Below, in pieces: positions 47,055 through 48,144 of a stretch of DNA of 48,144 nucleotides. Position 1 is the stretch's first letter, and each line of letters opens with the position of its first letter. Where the stretch lies: NCBI RefSeq assembly GCF_013464915.1, contig NZ_RAVT01000006.1, positions 32,716 through 80,859 of the forward strand, in the 5' to 3' direction. The stretch comes from Stenotrophomonas maltophilia. GTDB taxonomy: Bacteria > Pseudomonadota > Gammaproteobacteria > Xanthomonadales > Xanthomonadaceae. The position numbers and the translations under genes were made by a program. The notes beneath the pieces are model-generated. The model was not told where the DNA came from. It worked only from the letters and a program-made list of their open reading frames with translations, and made no database searches.

Positions 47055-48046
47055 GTTTCCTGATCGATGTGTCCGGCGACCTGGCAACGCAGAGCGTGGG
47101 CCAGCAGACCGGCCTGCTGTTCGCTGGCGTCGGTGCGGTGCTGGTACTGGCCACGCTGGTGGCCGAAACGCTGCGATGGCGCCAGCGCGGCCGGCCCAGC
47201 GCGGTGATCGCCAACCTGGTGTCGCGCATCCGCGCGTGGTGGGTGATGGCGATCGTGGTCGGATTGGCGCTGTTCTTCGGTCGTGCCGGGGTGATCGTGC
47301 TGTTCGCGATCATCTCGCTGTTCGCACTGCGCGAGTTCATCACGCTCGCACCGACCCGCTCGGGCGACTACTACGCGCTGCTGGCGGCGTTCTACATCGT
47401 GCTGCCGTGGCAGTACTACCTGGTGTGGATCGACTGGTACGGCATGTACACGTTGCTGATTCCGGTCTATGCGTTCCTGTTCCTGCCGATCCTGTCGACC
47501 ATCGGCGGCGACACCACGCACTACCTGGAGCGCACGGCGAAGGTGCAGTGGGGACTGATGATCTGCGTGTTCTGCATCTCGCACGTACCGCTGCTGCTGA
47601 ACCTGCACGTGCCCGGACATGACCCGTCGCGCAACGTGCTGCTGTTTGCCTTCCTGGTGATCGTGGTGCAGTCCTCGGACGTGCTGCAGTACATCTGGGG
47701 CAAACTGCTGGGCAAGCATCTGATCGCACCGAAGCTGTCGCCATCTAAGACGGTGGAGGGCTTCGTCGGCGGCGTGCTGAGTGCCAGCGCGCTGGGCGCG
47801 GCGCTGTGGTGGATCACCCCGTTCACGCCGCTGCAGGCGTTCGGCCTGTCGCTGCTGATCAACCTGATGGGGTTCTGGGGCGGCCTGGTGATGTCGGCGA
47901 TCAAGCGCGACCGCGGCATCAAGGACTGGGGCCACATGATCGAGGGCCATGGCGGCATGCTCGACCGGCTGGATTCGGTGTGCTTCGCCGCGCCGGTGTT
48001 CTTCCACGTGGTGCGGTATTACTGGAAGGCGGGCGGGGGCGGGTGA
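47051..48046 (+). CDS. CdsA-type phosphatidate cytidylyltransferase
   Basis: Makes CDP-diacylglycerol from phosphatidate and CTP. 331 residues, about eight membrane segments. The CDS signature appears as SAIKRDRGIKD, then GHGGMLDRLDS near the C-terminus (about 282-306); the usual Pro before GHGG is Glu (IEGHGG). Similar to E. coli YnbB and distinct from a housekeeping CdsA, which would be encoded elsewhere. ATGA overlap with the acyltransferase gene. It ends in four glycines, and its last 18 bases with the following SMAG are duplicated downstream. Confidence 0.92.
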   Translation: MSFLIDVSGDLATQSVGQQTGLLFAGVGAVLVLATLVAETLRWRQRGRPSAVIANLVSRIRAWWVMAIVVGLALFFGRAGVIVLFAIISLFALREFITLAPTRSGDYYALLAAFYIVLPWQYYLVWIDWYGMYTLLIPVYAFLFLPILSTIGGDTTHYLERTAKVQWGLMICVFCISHVPLLLNLHVPGHDPSRNVLLFAFLVIVVQSSDVLQYIWGKLLGKHLIAPKLSPSKTVEGFVGGVLSASALGAALWWITPFTPLQAFGLSLLINLMGFWGGLVMSAIKRDRGIKDWGHMIEGHGGMLDRLDSVCFAAPVFFHVVRYYWKAGGGG

Positions 48047-48144
48047 TCCTGCCGGGCGTCCATCCACGCATGGCGTGGGTCTACCAGGCGGGCGGGAGCG
48101 GGTGATCCTGCCGGGCGTCCATCCACGCATGGCGTGGATCTACC
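48029..48144. repeat. 59-base tandem repeat of gene end plus SMAG
   Basis: The cdsA 3' end (about 18 coding bases, the TGA and its flank) and the SMAG at 48061-48084 are repeated as a second unit at about 48088-48144, with its SMAG at 48120-48143. The period is 59 bases. Both SMAGs are minus-oriented with ATCCACG arms. The array runs off the end of the window. Confidence 0.85.

Noticed and set aside
44445-47087. An 880-codon open frame antisense to the lipid operon
   Set aside because: Gln/Arg/His-rich shadow translation with no recognisable domain; the forward genes have clear catalytic motifs and coupled starts.

Overview
The window is a GC-rich gammaproteobacterial chromosome segment, most likely from Stenotrophomonas (S. 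maltophilia complex) and in any case Xanthomonadaceae. Three things point there: about twenty short palindromes that begin with GTAG and lie only between genes (the SMAG/REP family typical of S. maltophilia), a three-gene RND pump with two permeases that matches SmeIJK, and the gene content and order (monomeric icd, an rho-trxA/rhlB block, ftsEX and rpoH). It is mostly core chromosome. I see no prophage, IS element, CRISPR array, rRNA or tRNA.

Layout. 0-2.1 kb: a Fur-boxed siderophore TonB receptor. 2.4-10.2 kb: the SmeIJK (MdtABC-like) pump, divergent from a secreted M20 amidohydrolase. 11.7-12.5 kb: a dense non-coding repeat island. 12.5-14.4 kb: queF, a small LysM protein and a lipoprotein. 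14.8-22.5 kb: NADP isocitrate dehydrogenase (monomeric type) and its presumed kinase/phosphatase AceK, separated by a four-gene Ras-like GTPase/Roadblock cassette and an orphan KilA-N gene. 22.6-25.1 kb: a TonB-C-domain protein and a membrane diguanylate cyclase. 25.3-29.8 kb: rho, trxA and divergent rhlB, the order also found in E. coli; both Rho and RhlB carry long disordered tails. 30-33.2 kb: ftsE, ftsX, a double-receiver response regulator and ung. 33.2-36.8 kb: a BlaI repressor, a BlaR1-like M56 peptidase whose sensor domain is replaced by ankyrin repeats, and a penicillin-binding-type serine hydrolase. 37.1-38 kb: rpoH, with a perfect hairpin and a sigma-E-like promoter upstream. 38.2-42 kb: purH, a lipoprotein and purD.

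The most interesting block is 42.2-48.05 kb: six genes with overlapping or closely spaced ends that encode a complete phospholipid-building set. They are a CDP-alcohol phosphatidyltransferase with an altered metal motif, an alpha/beta-hydrolase/methyltransferase fusion, a PAP2/dual-specificity-phosphatase fusion, a small membrane protein, a PlsC acyltransferase and a CdsA-type cytidylyltransferase. This is an expanded relative of the poorly understood E. coli ynbABCD locus and probably makes or remodels an unidentified head-group lipid. A second candidate is the GTPase/Roadblock cassette, which resembles MglA/MglB polarity switches but has an unknown first gene.
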